A stretch of 64,000 nucleotides of DNA from an uncultured Caldilinea sp. (lineage in GTDB: Bacteria > Chloroflexota > Anaerolineae > Caldilineales > Caldilineaceae). The notes beneath the pieces were generated by a model that worked only from the letters and a program-made list of their open reading frames with translations, ran no database searches and was not told the DNA's origin. The DNA is taken from positions 1 to 64,000 of the forward strand of contig NZ_CAKZMJ010000068.1 in NCBI RefSeq assembly GCF_937128415.1, in the 5' to 3' direction. The position numbers and the translations under genes were made by a program. Of the stretch, positions 29,251-51,319 are shown piece after piece (position 1 is the first letter of the stretch; every line of letters starts with the position of its first letter).

Positions 29251-30227
29251 AGAAGTGGGCGACTCGCGCAGCGGATGGTCGGTGTGAATGAGTCGGCGCA
29301 CGCCGCTCTTGCCGCGCAACACCAGCGAATGCGTGGTGGCCCGATCGCCTGCATAGGAGACGCCCTGCAACAACATGCCGTCGGTGACCCCTGTGGCAGC
29401 GAAGAAGATCTCCTCGCCGGCAATCATATCTGCGGCTGTGTAGACGCGCTTATGGTCTCCATGCGCAGCCTGGATCGCCTCGCGCTCTTCGTCGTTGCGT
29501 GGGACAAGCCGCCCCAGCATGGCGCCGCCGAGCGCTCGCACGGCTGCGGCGGCGAGGACGCCTTCCAACGCCCCGCCGACGCCCATCAGCACATCGATGG
29601 GGCCGCCGGGCATGGCGGCGAGCAGCGCGCCCGCCACATCGCCGTCGTGATGCACCTGCACGCGCGCGCCGGCGCGGCGGATCTCCTCGATCAAGGTGTG
29701 ATGGCGAGGGCGATCGAGCACGAAGACGACCAGGTCGCGCACCGCCTTCTTTTTCATGCGCGCGATCAACGCCAGCGTCCATGCGGCCGGCGCGTCCATG
29801 CACTCCGCCACCAGCGCTCGTCCCACCTCGCGATCGACGACGATCTTTTCCATATAGAGCGCAGGCGCGGGCGACCAGATAGCGCCGTGCGGCGCGGCGC
29901 AGGCGACCGAGATGGCGCCCGGCCTGCCCAGTGCGAGCAACCCTACGCCGTCCACCGAATCGACGAGGAGGTCCATCGCCGGCCCGCCTGCGCCGACGCG
30001 CTGTCGCGTCTCGCGCTGCGAATGATAGCCGGCCTTGCGCGCCTCGGTGTCCATCAAGTAGCCGTCGATCGGCAACGTGTCCAGGATTTCCATCATCGCC
30101 TGTGCAGCGGCGTCGTCGGCGCCGGCGCGATCGCCCAGGCCCACCCAACGCCCCGCCTGCAACGCCGTGTGTTCGGTCGCGCGCACCAGGTCAAACCCTA
30201 GATTGTGGACATCGACCCTTTCCGCCA

Positions 30228-30228
<1 letters not shown>
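29206..30228 (-). CDS. glpX: GlpX-like class II fructose-1,6-bisphosphatase, divergent
   Basis: A 340-residue protein of the GlpX family, which hydrolyses fructose-1,6-bisphosphate in gluconeogenesis. Length and order of motifs fit: VGLGDRAGADDAAAQAM (metal Asp region), MDLLVDSVDGV, YMEKIVV, DGDVAGALL, GVGGALEGVLAAAAVRALGG and ATGVTDGMLLQGV. Two signatures deviate. The family block IGEGEIDEAPML is replaced by MDTEARKAGYHS, keeping only the first Glu, and DPIEGT/DPIDGT is DSVDGV. Activity or substrate may therefore have changed (GlpX relatives also act on sedoheptulose bisphosphate). Its ATG shares one base with the SulP stop (TGATG), so it is translationally coupled to the sulfur operon. A possible link is refixed carbon in a lithotroph. 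Confidence 0.8.
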
Positions 30229-32420
<2,192 letters not shown>

Positions 32421-32472
32421 AATTGGGATTGATATCGAGCGGGGTAGCCATCGGTCTACGGCTATCCTGAAA

Positions 32473-33573
32473 CTATTCTATCGCATTTTGATGAAAATTG
32501 ACACCATGGTTTCGCAGCTGGGAGGCGCTCGGCGACATCGCCTCCAGCGTCTCCAAGAGGCGTCGCGTGGCGGAGAGTCGATCCAGCCACGGTTGAACGG
32601 TGGACAGGCTCACCGTTTCACTGCCCCAGCGGCGCAGCGTCCATGCCGTGTCCTCGACAAGGCTGCGCAACCCTGCCAATGCAGCGTCAAACCGGTCGAA
32701 CTCGGCGGCGCTGCGTAAAAAGGTGCGCAGCATCTGTCGCCGTTCGCCGAAGCCGTGGGGCGCTTCCGCGGCGCGACCCAGGCGACCGATGTCGCGTCGG
32801 GAAAGAAAGAGGCCGCTGTAAGCCGGCGTCAACAAAAAAGCGGCGATGGCGTCCAGGTCGGTCTGCGGGTTCGCCAGCAGACGCTCCACTCGCTGTGCAG
32901 GGGGCTCGTCGGCAGGCGTCAGGGTTAGGGCATCGCCCGCGCCGTTGAGGTGCGAGCGCGGCGTGAGGGCGATGTCCTCGTCGCGCGCTCTCTGCACGCC
33001 GAGCCGGCCGGGTTCGAGCGAACGCCTTCGCTCGGCGGCCAGGGCAAGCGTCAGCTCGGCCAGCCCGGCGTAGAACGGCTCCTCCTGGCGCTGCACCGCA
33101 GCTGTGAAAGCCGGCAGCCAACGCAGCAGGTGCCCGTCCAGAAAGTCGGCCTGAAGCTGCTGCGCCCGTGCGACCATGTCCCAACGCTCATCCTCCCACG
33201 CCTCGGCTTCCGCCTGGCACAGAAAGGCGAGCGCATCCAGCTCGTGAGCCAGGTGATCGGCAGGCTCATTCGCCTCGTCGACGACAAAGCCCATGCGCCG
33301 GTAGCCGGCGCGCACCCGGTCGGTCTCCCCTCCGCCCAACAGCCCGTCTGGGTCTAAAAAGACGCTCTGGTAGGGGAAGACGTTCATCGCGAAGAGCGTA
33401 TGAAAGGCGGCCGCCGCCTCGTCTGCGTCGTAGGGCTGCGGTGCGACGGCCGCCAGGTCCGGAAGCTGCGCCGCTTCTATCACGAGGGCAGGCGTCAGTC
33501 CGTGGCGATAGAGCCGGGCGAATAGATCGAACGCTTGTGCATAGGCCTGCGCAGCCTGATGGGGCGTGAACAT
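32473..33573 (-). CDS. TorD/NarJ-like chaperone for the molybdoenzyme
   Basis: A 366-residue all-helical cytoplasmic chaperone of the TorD/DmsD family. It would bind the apo-catalytic subunit and help insert the molybdopterin cofactor. The family mark NVFPYQSVFLDPDGLLGG (about 64-81) is clear, as is EPADHLAHELDALAFL (about 102-117). It is longer than the usual 200-230 residues: a helical C-terminal part (about 230-366) has no family I recognise and may serve the fused partner subunit. Its ATG lies 3 bases after the stop of the molybdoenzyme gene, so expression is coupled. It contains no metal-binding Cys cluster. Confidence 0.8.
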   Translation of the reverse strand: MFTPHQAAQAYAQAFDLFARLYRHGLTPALVIEAAQLPDLAAVAPQPYDADEAAAAFHTLFAMNVFPYQSVFLDPDGLLGGGETDRVRAGYRRMGFVVDEANEPADHLAHELDALAFLCQAEAEAWEDERWDMVARAQQLQADFLDGHLLRWLPAFTAAVQRQEEPFYAGLAELTLALAAERRRSLEPGRLGVQRARDEDIALTPRSHLNGAGDALTLTPADEPPAQRVERLLANPQTDLDAIAAFLLTPAYSGLFLSRRDIGRLGRAAEAPHGFGERRQMLRTFLRSAAEFDRFDAALAGLRSLVEDTAWTLRRWGSETVSLSTVQPWLDRLSATRRLLETLEAMSPSASQLRNHGVNFHQNAIE

Positions 33574-33576
33574 GGG

Positions 33577-36576
<3,000 letters not shown>

Positions 36577-36677
36577 AGTCGATGCTTTCGATGATCCCAA
36601 GATTGACAAATTTCCCGATGATTCCGATTCTCCCATAGGCGTAGGGCCTGCCCAAGACGGGCGTCCCCTTTCTCCCT

Positions 36678-36699
36678 CCTCTCCCAGCTTTGGGAGAGG
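36678..36699. repeat. Type A palindrome between the two oxidoreductase genes
   Basis: CCTCTCCCA (36678-36686), loop GCTT, TGGGAGAGG (36691-36699), followed by GGTGAGGGCC. It is the 7-kb type A hairpin in reverse orientation. It sits in the 169-base gap between the FeS/NrfD gene and the catalytic-subunit gene and may tune their ratio. Confidence 0.85.
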
Positions 36700-36745
36700 G
36701 GGTGAGGGCCCACCTCCCACCCCTTCATTGTGTAACCCAGCAGGC

Positions 36746-39066
<2,321 letters not shown>

Positions 39067-39075
39067 GGGGACCTC

Positions 39076-39345
39076 CTATTTCGTGCGTTGCACGTAATGC
39101 AGATAGAGCGTCTTGCCGTCGGGGGCGGCTTCCTCGCTTTGGGCCAGCAGCGCTACGTTGTTGGCCGCTTTGGCCCAGCCCTGAAAATCCTTGACGCTGC
39201 CGCGGTCGGTGCTGATCACTTTCAAGACCTGACCTACGTCCAGCTTGAGAATCGCCTGCCGCGCCTTGACCAGCGGCATCGGGCAGTTCAGCCCGCGGAC
39301 ATCGAGCTCCTGGTGCACTTGAATCGTGGCTACGTCGGTGGTCAT
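39076..39345 (-). CDS. tusA: TusA-type sulfur carrier protein
   Basis: An 89-residue TusA/SirA/YedF-family sulfur carrier. The active-site motif is LNCPMPLVKAR with C21; the beta part follows (VLKVISTDRGSVKDFQGWAK). It takes sulfane sulfur as a Cys persulfide from a rhodanese and hands it on, here likely to DsrE2 or to an oxidising enzyme. ATG 39345 (MTTDVATIQV) was chosen over 39387, because the 14 extra residues are not family-like and the site at 39387 has no Shine-Dalgarno; GGAG lies about 13 bases before 39345. The gap to the rhodanese-MBL gene is 55 bases. Confidence 0.9.
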   Translation of the reverse strand: MTTDVATIQVHQELDVRGLNCPMPLVKARQAILKLDVGQVLKVISTDRGSVKDFQGWAKAANNVALLAQSEEAAPDGKTLYLHYVQRTK

Positions 39346-39400
39346 AGATGGCAATGACTCCTTTCTTTGGGCGATGTGTGCAAGCATGTGGCGTGGCGCA

Positions 39401-40615
<1,215 letters not shown>

Positions 40616-40749
40616 GCGCCTTCTCCTCACACCGAAGCAGATTCGAAGCAATTGATTTTTGCAATTCAGGAAGTGTGCTTCAGTCTACGCCAGATTGGAG
40701 GGGATTTCATCCCCCAGAAGGGTGAATTTTGGGAATTCTGGCCGGGAAT
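40616..40749 (-). promoter_or_regulatory. Gap between response regulator and sulfur operon, with hairpin
   Basis: Holds GGGGAT-TTC-ATCCCC (40700-40714), a 6-base stem. On the minus strand TAGACT (40683-40688) is a possible -10, about 70 bases before the rhodanese-MBL start. It may be the end of the regulator transcript, the operon's own promoter, or both. Confidence 0.35.
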
Positions 40750-41393
<644 letters not shown>

Positions 41394-41397
<4 letters not shown>

Positions 41398-43154
41398 GGC
41401 AAAGGTGCGGCGCGCTGCAAGGGGATATCGATGTAAAGTCGCACGCCCTCGCCGGGCTGTGTTTCGTGGAGGAAATGGCCGCCTAGCCGCTCCACGCGAC
41501 GACGGATGCCGTCCAGGCCGACGCCGTCCACAATGGCTGCCTGCGCCGGATCGAAGCCGACGCCGTCGTCTTCGATGATCACGGCGACGCCCCCGTTGCA
41601 CTCTTCGATGGCAATGCGAGCCTGGCAGGCGTTGGCGTGGCGGGCGATGTTGGCGACCCCCTCCTGGGCGATCAGCAACAACTCGTGACGGAGGGCGAGA
41701 GGCCAACGGTCGAAGGCCGGCGTCACGTGCACGTCGAACGCCAGCCGGCGCCCGATGCAGAGCGAATTCATGTGCTTACGCAGTCCGGCGGCCAGGCGCC
41801 GACTGTCCAAACCGCCTGGCGCCAATCCCAAAATGGCGCTGCGCATCTGGTGCAGCGCAGCAAAGGCGAGCGGCTCCAGGTCGGCGAGCTGCGCTTTGAC
41901 CTGCGCCGTCGCCTCTGGATGCTGTTCGAGAAGCTGATTGCAAGCGTTGAGGCCGTAGGCGAGGCCAAAAAGCTGTTGCGACACCGAGTCGTGTATGTCG
42001 GCGGCGATGCGGTTGCGCACCTCCTCGGAGGCCAGCCGTTGCGTGCGCTCGATGCAAAGGCGTAAACTGCCGAGCGCCACGCTGGCGTGATTGGCGACCA
42101 ATGCCAGCGGGGTCAACTTTGCATCTGCGGGCGCAGCAAGCTCTTCCGTCTCCACCAATAAGACGCCGATCAGGTTGCCGCGCAGGTGGAGTGGCGCAAC
42201 CACATAGGCTTGCTCGAGGCGCAGCCAGTCGTCCAACACAACTTCTCCGGTGGGCGGCGTCTGGGCGCCTACGGAGACAAACCGCCGCGCATGCACAGCC
42301 CGTCCAACCGGGCTTTCCTCCGCCTGCCGCAAATCGAGGATGACTTCCTGGGCTGCGCAGTGCGCCTCGGCGTCGTTGCGACTGCGGCGCATCCAGCCGA
42401 CCAGCGCCCCATCGCCGTCGCTCAGCGCCACAGCCGCGGTGCAGTAGCCCATCTCCTCCACCAGCCCTTTCAGAAGCACCTGCTGCATTTCCACCGGCTC
42501 GACCGCCGACTGCAGGCTGAGCGTCAGCGATTGGATGAGGCGAAGTTGCTGGTTCATGTGCTCCAGCTCGGCGTTGCTCTGGATAAGCTCTTGGGAGGTC
42601 CTGGAGAGTCGATCGGTCTGCTGGCGCAAGGTTTCCAGCAGGCGAGCCGAATAGCCGAAGATGACGGCGATCAGGTAAACCGTGAACAGTTGCGTCAATC
42701 CCAGATACAGCTCAATCGAAGAGGGCACGACGACCGTCGGTTGTCGCTGGGCGTAAAAGAGGGCCGAGATATACAGCGGCGTGAATGCGAGCGCCGTGGT
42801 CAATCCGCCTCGAATCTTGAAGAAAAAGGCGGCGGCCAGGATGGGAGACAGGGCGTGAAAGTAGAAGGCGCTGACGGCGCCGCCCGTCAACGCAATCGCC
42901 GCAGCGGAAAGCGCCAGGTCGACGGCTAACAGCCACGGCGTCTGCTGCAACTGACGGTTGAGCGCTCGATGGCGGAGCGAAATCACGGCCGTAATCGCCG
43001 CCAACGCGAAAAGCACCCACCCGGTCAGCGGCGCCGCAGCGGGCGAGATCAGCCAGACGATCAGGGCGGGAACCAGGCTCGTCCAGCGGAAGAGGAGGAG
43101 AACTTTGATGACTTGCGCTCCTTGATCGGATGGATTCTGAGGGATGGAATTCAT
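41394..43154 (-). CDS. NarX-like sensor histidine kinase with membrane and GAF domains
   Basis: 586 residues. About five helices (20-170) form a membrane sensor (IVWLISPAAAPLTGWVLFAL; LTQLFTVYLIAVIFGYSA). A coiled linker (about 171-205) leads to a GAF domain (about 215-355; YVVAPLHLRGNLIGVLLVE). A HisKA_3 domain follows with phospho-accepting H388 in RIAADIHDSVSQQLFGLAY. The ATPase part has N-box QEGVANIARHA, EDDGVGFD and GVGLDGIRRR. It pairs with the overlapping NarL-type regulator. The signal is unknown; redox or a small molecule in GAF is a fair guess. A GAGGGAG stretch lies about 10 bases upstream of ATG 43154. Confidence 0.92.
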
Positions 43155-43514
43155 GCGGTCATACTCCCTCGTCAGAACGCGCTTTGCGTCTTTGTAATTC
43201 CTATATAGCTCAAATAAACAGGAGAGATCTTCGCCCGTCGCGCCAGCTCTCGTTTGCTGCCCGGGGTGCGAAGCAGCGAATTGAGAATGGCAACATATGT
43301 CTCTCTGTGAAACTGAGCTTCTAATGCATCGGTCAGGAGGCTCATATCACAAAAATGAACATGGAATTAAACAATTCTTGCGGCGATAACCATAGTATAA
43401 TATAGGTGTCGGCGGCCGCTTCAATAGTGAAAAAGCGATTTTCCCGATGGTCTGACGCTTGGAGTCAGGACCAGTGCTTGTGTACAAATATTCGATCAGG
43501 AGGAACAGTGAGCC
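43155..43514. promoter_or_regulatory. 360-base divergent intergenic region between two regulatory systems
   Basis: No gene seen. It is markedly AT-richer than its surroundings (for example 43341-43405). A TATAAT box lies at 43396-43401 on the plus strand, about 115 bases ahead of the regulator gene, with no convincing -35. GAGGA (43499-43503) precedes that gene's ATG. Promoters for both divergent units should lie here. Confidence 0.45.
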
Positions 43515-44207
43515 ATGCCTCCCCCGGCGCAATCTCCCGGCGACGGTCGCATCCGCGTGGCGTTGGTGGACGATTCTTCGATCTTCTTACGCGGGCTGAC
43601 CAGCATCCTAGAACTCGAGAACGATTTTCAAGTCGTAGCCACGGCCACCAGTGCGTCGGACGGGTTCGCCGCCATTCTCGAACGGCAACCCCAGGTGGCG
43701 ATCGTCGACCTGCGGCTGCGGCGCTGCGCCTCCGACGCCGATTCCCGGCTCGAAACCGGCGTCGAGCTCCTGCATCAAATTCGACGGGCGACCTCTGCAC
43801 CGACGCTCGTGCTCAGCAGCTATCATCACCCGGCGTGGGTGCGCGCCGCGGCCCAAGCGGGCGCACACGGCTTTTTCGAGAAAGACGCAGCGCCGGGAAC
43901 GCTCTGCGCAGCGATTCGCTTCCTGGCCCGCCACAAACTCCCGCTTTGGACGCCTCAGCAACAAGCCTGGCTGCTGACCCTTCCCGTCGGGTCTCCAACC
44001 CCGCGTGAAATGGAAATCTTGCGCCTGGTGGCCGCAGGGTTGAGCGATCGGGAGGTCGGCGAGCGTTTGGGCATTCAGACCAAGACCGTAAGCAAACATC
44101 TGGAGCTGTTGCGCGAGCGCTTGGGCGTCCACACGCGCATGGAGGCGGTGTTGCGCGCTCGCCACCTTGGGCTGCTGCCGCCGGAATGGGAGGAGGATGC
44201 GATGTAA
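43515..44207 (+). CDS. NarL-family response regulator with an insertion in the receiver
   Basis: A 230-residue regulator. The receiver has D19/D20 (VALVDDSSIF), acceptor D65 (VAIVDLRLRR), Ser-Ser in LVLSSYHHPA and Lys in GFFEKDAAPG. Between the acceptor loop and GVELLHQIR lies an unusual stretch of about nine extra residues (RCASDADSRLE), which lengthens the loop beside the phosphorylation site. The LuxR-type helix-turn-helix (about 160-220) reads PTPREMEILRLVAAGLSDRE and VSKHLELLRERL. The ComP-like kinase 740 bases downstream on the same strand is the natural partner. Confidence 0.9.
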   Translation: MPPPAQSPGDGRIRVALVDDSSIFLRGLTSILELENDFQVVATATSASDGFAAILERQPQVAIVDLRLRRCASDADSRLETGVELLHQIRRATSAPTLVLSSYHHPAWVRAAAQAGAHGFFEKDAAPGTLCAAIRFLARHKLPLWTPQQQAWLLTLPVGSPTPREMEILRLVAAGLSDREVGERLGIQTKTVSKHLELLRERLGVHTRMEAVLRARHLGLLPPEWEEDAM

Positions 44208-44338
44208 ATATCTAAAAGTGCGTCCACCGTTGCTTGCCGTGCGTCAGGGGGGCGTCCTTCATAATTTTGAAAAAGCGTCTAGACAATGTAAGCTGCTCGA
44301 AGGAGGACACAACATTAAGATAAAAGAACTGAATCTCG

Positions 44339-44575
44339 ATGGCCAATCGATACGCAGATTGGTTCCGACAGGCTGAGGCAGACTTACGCCACGCTCGGCA
44401 TGCACTTGAGGATGGCGACTATAGTCGCATCCTTGACAAACACTACATCCCCACCCGATATCCGAACGGTTTCGACTCCGGTGCACCCGCCGATTTCTAC
44501 ACGCAGACGGAAGCGAAAGATGTCATCCGCTACGCCGAAGCCATCCTCGAATTCTGTCGTCATCAGATCGGCTGA
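44339..44575 (+). pseudogene. HEPN-domain protein with an internal in-frame deletion
   Basis: A 78-residue frame that begins and ends like a full HEPN protein of about 125 residues. The start ANRYADWFRQAEADLRHARH is the usual first helix, and LDKHYIPTRYPNGFDSGAP with a final helix EAKDVIRYAEAILEFCR is the usual end. The middle, roughly 45-50 residues with helices 2-3 where the R-x4-6-H RNase motif is normally found, is missing: the text jumps from LEDGDYS to RILDKHY. Reading frame is kept across the junction. It is therefore probably a non-catalytic remnant, or a shortened partner still able to bind the MNT protein. AGGAGG lies 33 bases before the ATG, too far to serve it. The MNT gene follows after 4 bases. 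Confidence 0.7.
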
Positions 44576-44579
44576 TCCG

Positions 44580-44969
44580 GTGCGCGTCAAAGAGGCTGTT
44601 GAACGCTACGCAGCGCATCTGCGCGCAAAGCACCCAGAGATTGAACGCATCCTCTGGTTCGGCTCCTGGGTGAACGGCATCCCAAGACCTGGCAGCGACG
44701 TTGACCTCTGCCTGATCATCTCCTCAACAGCCACGCCCATGCATGAACGCGCGGCGGCGTACCTGCCTGTAGGTTTCCCCGTAGGCATCGACCTGTTCGT
44801 CTACATGCGCGCCGAGTTTGAACAATTGGCGACGCTTGAACGGATGGTCGCCAGACGAGACCCGGGAAAGGCTTTGGCGCACCCTCAGCGCTGGAAAGTC
44901 GAAAATGCAATCCTCCCAATTGCAATGAGGGCTGAAGTTACACCCTATGTTCATAAGACGGCTGTTTAA
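44580..44969 (+). CDS. MNT-type nucleotidyltransferase (HEPN partner, antitoxin type)
   Basis: A 129-residue minimal nucleotidyltransferase. The signature G28-S29 ... D40-x-D42 is complete in LWFGSWVNGIPRPGSDVDLC. In intact HEPN-MNT modules this enzyme neutralises the HEPN RNase, in known cases by AMPylation. GTG 44580, 4 bases after the HEPN stop, is chosen; the longer frame back to 44400 only overlaps the HEPN gene. After residue 95 the family similarity fades, and the tail (ILPIAMRAEVTPYVHKTAV) overlaps the start of the kinase gene by 23 bases, so the original C-terminus may have been replaced. Confidence 0.75.
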   Translation: MRVKEAVERYAAHLRAKHPEIERILWFGSWVNGIPRPGSDVDLCLIISSTATPMHERAAAYLPVGFPVGIDLFVYMRAEFEQLATLERMVARRDPGKALAHPQRWKVENAILPIAMRAEVTPYVHKTAV

Positions 44970-46653
44970 TGTCACCGCTGCTGCGCTACTCATCTGGGGT
45001 GGATTCTTGCTCACCAGGGTGGCGCACTCCATCGGCAGAGTTTATGGCGGCTTCATTGTGATTCACGACCTAACCCAGGAGCCGCCGTTCTACGTGGGGT
45101 ACTTTCCCTGGCGCACCGTGCGTTCTGCGCCGTTCTTTTTGCAAGCGGAAGACCATCTGTTGAGCATTCAAGGCCTGCCTCCGGAGGCCTACCCGACTAT
45201 CTACGCCGCTGCGCAGCCAGGGGAACCGATCGAGTATGTCGTGGAGCGGCGTGGACAGATCTTAACCATCGTCGAGCCGGCCTATATATTCAGCGCCGAC
45301 GCGTTTGTCGCCGTCTTTGGAATGATCTATCTGTTGATGCTCATCGCCCTGCTGACCGGCTATGTGCTGTTGCGATCTCCGTGCCCTCCCTATCGGCGGA
45401 TCCTTGCTTTGCTCTGTTTATTGCCGGCCGCAGCCATGATGCACACTTTGTGGGCCATGGACAACTTCGACGGGCCTTCGGCGACAAGCTCCTACTGGTT
45501 CTGGCTTTTTGGTGCGCCGATTCCTGGGCTAGGCGGCGCCATGGCTTTGCATAGCCTTCTACTCTATCCACAGCCCCAGGGCATCCTTGCGCGGCGTCCA
45601 TGGCTGGCGAGTCTCCTCTATGCGCCGCCGTTGCTGATCGGCATAGTTGTACGCATTTTGACCGAACAAGGAACCCAAGCTCGTCCGCTTTTTTCGGCGT
45701 TATTTAACACTGTGGTTCTATATGGAATCCTCTGCGTCGCTGCGACGTTTCTGGTTGGCATTCTCAGGTTTCCCTCACTGCAACGCAGCCAACGCCTGAT
45801 TGCGTGGAAAAGCGCGCGCTCTCTGCTGCTCGCCCTCAGCGTCCTATTGCTGGCTCTGATATTGATCTGGTGGGCGCCCTATCTGCTGAGCGGGGGCCCC
45901 CTGATCCCATATGAAATTTTAATCGCAATGGGCGTCACCTATCCCCTCGGCCTGGCCTATGCAATCTTTCATAGCAACCTTCTGGTTCAGGCCGAACGCA
46001 AAACCCAGGAGGCAGAGGCGCTGCGCCGGGCGCGCGAACAGATGCTCCACCGCATCGCTGCTCGTCTCCACGACCGTCTTCTGCCGGAGCTGCAGGGCAT
46101 CCGCATGATGGTCGAGGCGTTGCAGATCGCCGAGAAGGGGCAGGCGCAGCAGGATCGGCTGACAGTCGCCCAAACTTTGCACCATCTGGCGCAAGAAATC
46201 CGCAGCATCCTGGATACGACGGAGCCGATCGATTGGTCGCGGCACTCGCTGTTGGAAACGTTCACGTGGATGGCGCAGCGCATGGCATCACTGCACCCTA
46301 ACGTGCGTATTCATCTTGCTGTCGAAGACCTCGACGCCAAGCTACCGCCCCCGGTCAAAGAGGCGCTCTATCATGTCGCAATGGCTGCGCTCAACAATGC
46401 GCTGGCGCATGCGCAGCCCAATTCGATATGGCTCCGCCTGCACACTCACCCCCTCGGCGTCCACCTTGAAGTCGAAGACGACGGCGTGGGATTCCTGCCG
46501 GATTTTGTCCATAGCTTGACGCCTGCTCGGCGACATATGGGGCTAGAAGCGATGCGCATTCACGCTGCCGAGGTAAGCGGACATCTGTCCATCGAAAGCA
46601 ACCCGGGCAAAGGCACGCTCGTCAAACTAGATGTTCCTCTGGATGGGGTCTGA
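44947..46653 (+). CDS. ComP/NarX-like membrane sensor histidine kinase
   Basis: 568 residues. One N-terminal helix, an outer loop (about 28-110, PDZ-like in parts: LLSIQGLPPEAYPTI), and then about seven more helices (115-345) make a ComP-type sensor. The HisKA_3 domain has H375 in IAARLHDRLLPELQGIRMM. The ATPase has N-box MAALNNALAHA, EDDGVGFLPD and HMGLEAMRIHAAEVSG. It should phosphorylate the NarL-type regulator encoded 740 bases upstream. The outer loop with LQAEDHLLSIQG resembles the extracytoplasmic PDZ-like loop of peptide-sensing kinases. GC content is lower than in the surrounding genes. Confidence 0.88.
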   Translation: MFIRRLFNVTAAALLIWGGFLLTRVAHSIGRVYGGFIVIHDLTQEPPFYVGYFPWRTVRSAPFFLQAEDHLLSIQGLPPEAYPTIYAAAQPGEPIEYVVERRGQILTIVEPAYIFSADAFVAVFGMIYLLMLIALLTGYVLLRSPCPPYRRILALLCLLPAAAMMHTLWAMDNFDGPSATSSYWFWLFGAPIPGLGGAMALHSLLLYPQPQGILARRPWLASLLYAPPLLIGIVVRILTEQGTQARPLFSALFNTVVLYGILCVAATFLVGILRFPSLQRSQRLIAWKSARSLLLALSVLLLALILIWWAPYLLSGGPLIPYEILIAMGVTYPLGLAYAIFHSNLLVQAERKTQEAEALRRAREQMLHRIAARLHDRLLPELQGIRMMVEALQIAEKGQAQQDRLTVAQTLHHLAQEIRSILDTTEPIDWSRHSLLETFTWMAQRMASLHPNVRIHLAVEDLDAKLPPPVKEALYHVAMAALNNALAHAQPNSIWLRLHTHPLGVHLEVEDDGVGFLPDFVHSLTPARRHMGLEAMRIHAAEVSGHLSIESNPGKGTLVKLDVPLDGV

Positions 46654-46734
46654 CATTATCGAAAAACGATGCAGAATATTTTGTGCATCCCAAAGAATCG
46701 GCAGAATCGAAGAACGTTTTATCTCCTCTGCAGC

Positions 46735-46795
46735 GCATAGCGGAAAATTCCGTATGCGCATTCCTTATTCCCAATTACGGAATTTTCCGCTATGC
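46735..46795. repeat. 20-base perfect inverted repeat
   Basis: 46735-46754 and 46776-46795 are exact reverse complements (GCATAGCGGAAAATTCCGTA on the left) with a 21-base spacer. The arm itself holds a smaller palindrome, CGGAAAATTCCG. The size and perfection suggest a recent element, such as a miniature mobile element or attachment-type site, as much as a terminator. Confidence 0.9.
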
Positions 46796-46831
46796 AAACG
46801 CCAAATTCCTCTATATTCTTAAGGTGGAGTA

Positions 46832-46871
46832 AGCGGCTGTAGTTCATTACACAATCGCAACTATAGCCGCT
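46832..46871. repeat. 13-base inverted repeat, one mismatch
   Basis: AGCGGCTGTAGTT (46832-46844) pairs with AACTATAGCCGCT (46859-46871) across a 14-base loop, with one G-T or A/G mismatch. Confidence 0.7.
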
Positions 46872-46924
46872 GTCCCTTCTAAAGCCAGCATACATCCACG
46901 AAATATCGGCAGCCTTCACCGCTG

Positions 46925-46970
46925 AGAACGGTTTGTGCAGCTTCCCCGGCTGCATGAATCGTTCTTTTTA
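46925..46970 (+). terminator. Terminator-like stem-loop with T-run
   Basis: AGAACG (46925-46930) pairs with CGTTCT (46960-46965) and, inside it, TGCAGC (46936-46941) pairs with GCTGCA (46949-46954). TTTTT follows the outer stem. It could end the kinase transcript, or act as an attenuator in the leader of the NHL gene. Confidence 0.55.
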
Positions 46971-47093
46971 GAGGACAAAATAGCGACCTCAATACACGAG
47001 AATGCAAAGGCGTACATCCTGGGCTTAACAGCATTCCACGAACTATTCTTGTCATATTGATTCACACACCTAGATCTCAGGAGGTTCGAACAA

Positions 47094-51215
<4,122 letters not shown>

Positions 51216-51298
51216 ACATAATGCAGGAAGAGGGCGCCGGACATAAAGCATGCTCAGCCCAATCGATCAACAGCGGGCAGCCCGATTGAGCAGACCCA

Positions 51299-51316
51299 AG
51301 CGCGCCAGGGCGCGCG
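51299..51316. repeat. GC-rich hairpin between convergent genes
   Basis: GCGCGCC (51300-51306) faces GGCGCGC (51309-51315), between the giant NHL gene and vapC, which converge. A longer, bulged stem (TGCTCA...CAATCG with CGATTG-AGCA, 51250-51292) lies beside it. There is no T-run, so termination is only possible. Confidence 0.4.
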
Positions 51317-51319
51317 GAT

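Larger units (their letters stand above)
46654..47093. other. 440-base AT-richer gap with three inverted repeats
   Basis: No gene seen. Three stem-loops lie in a row (listed separately) between the kinase gene and the giant NHL protein gene. AGGAGG at 47079-47084 is a strong ribosome binding site, 9 bases before ATG 47094. The promoter of the NHL gene is probably downstream of 46970, but no clear -35/-10 pair was found. Confidence 0.6.

Noticed and set aside
41398..41706. 103-residue Arg-rich extension of the response regulator
   Set aside because: It is the kinase ATPase domain read out of frame; ATG 41397 starts a normal receiver.
44400..44579. Long N-terminus for the MNT enzyme
   Set aside because: The extension is the HEPN gene read in another frame, rich in Ser/Thr/Pro without family likeness. 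GTG 44580 fits the usual HEPN-MNT spacing.
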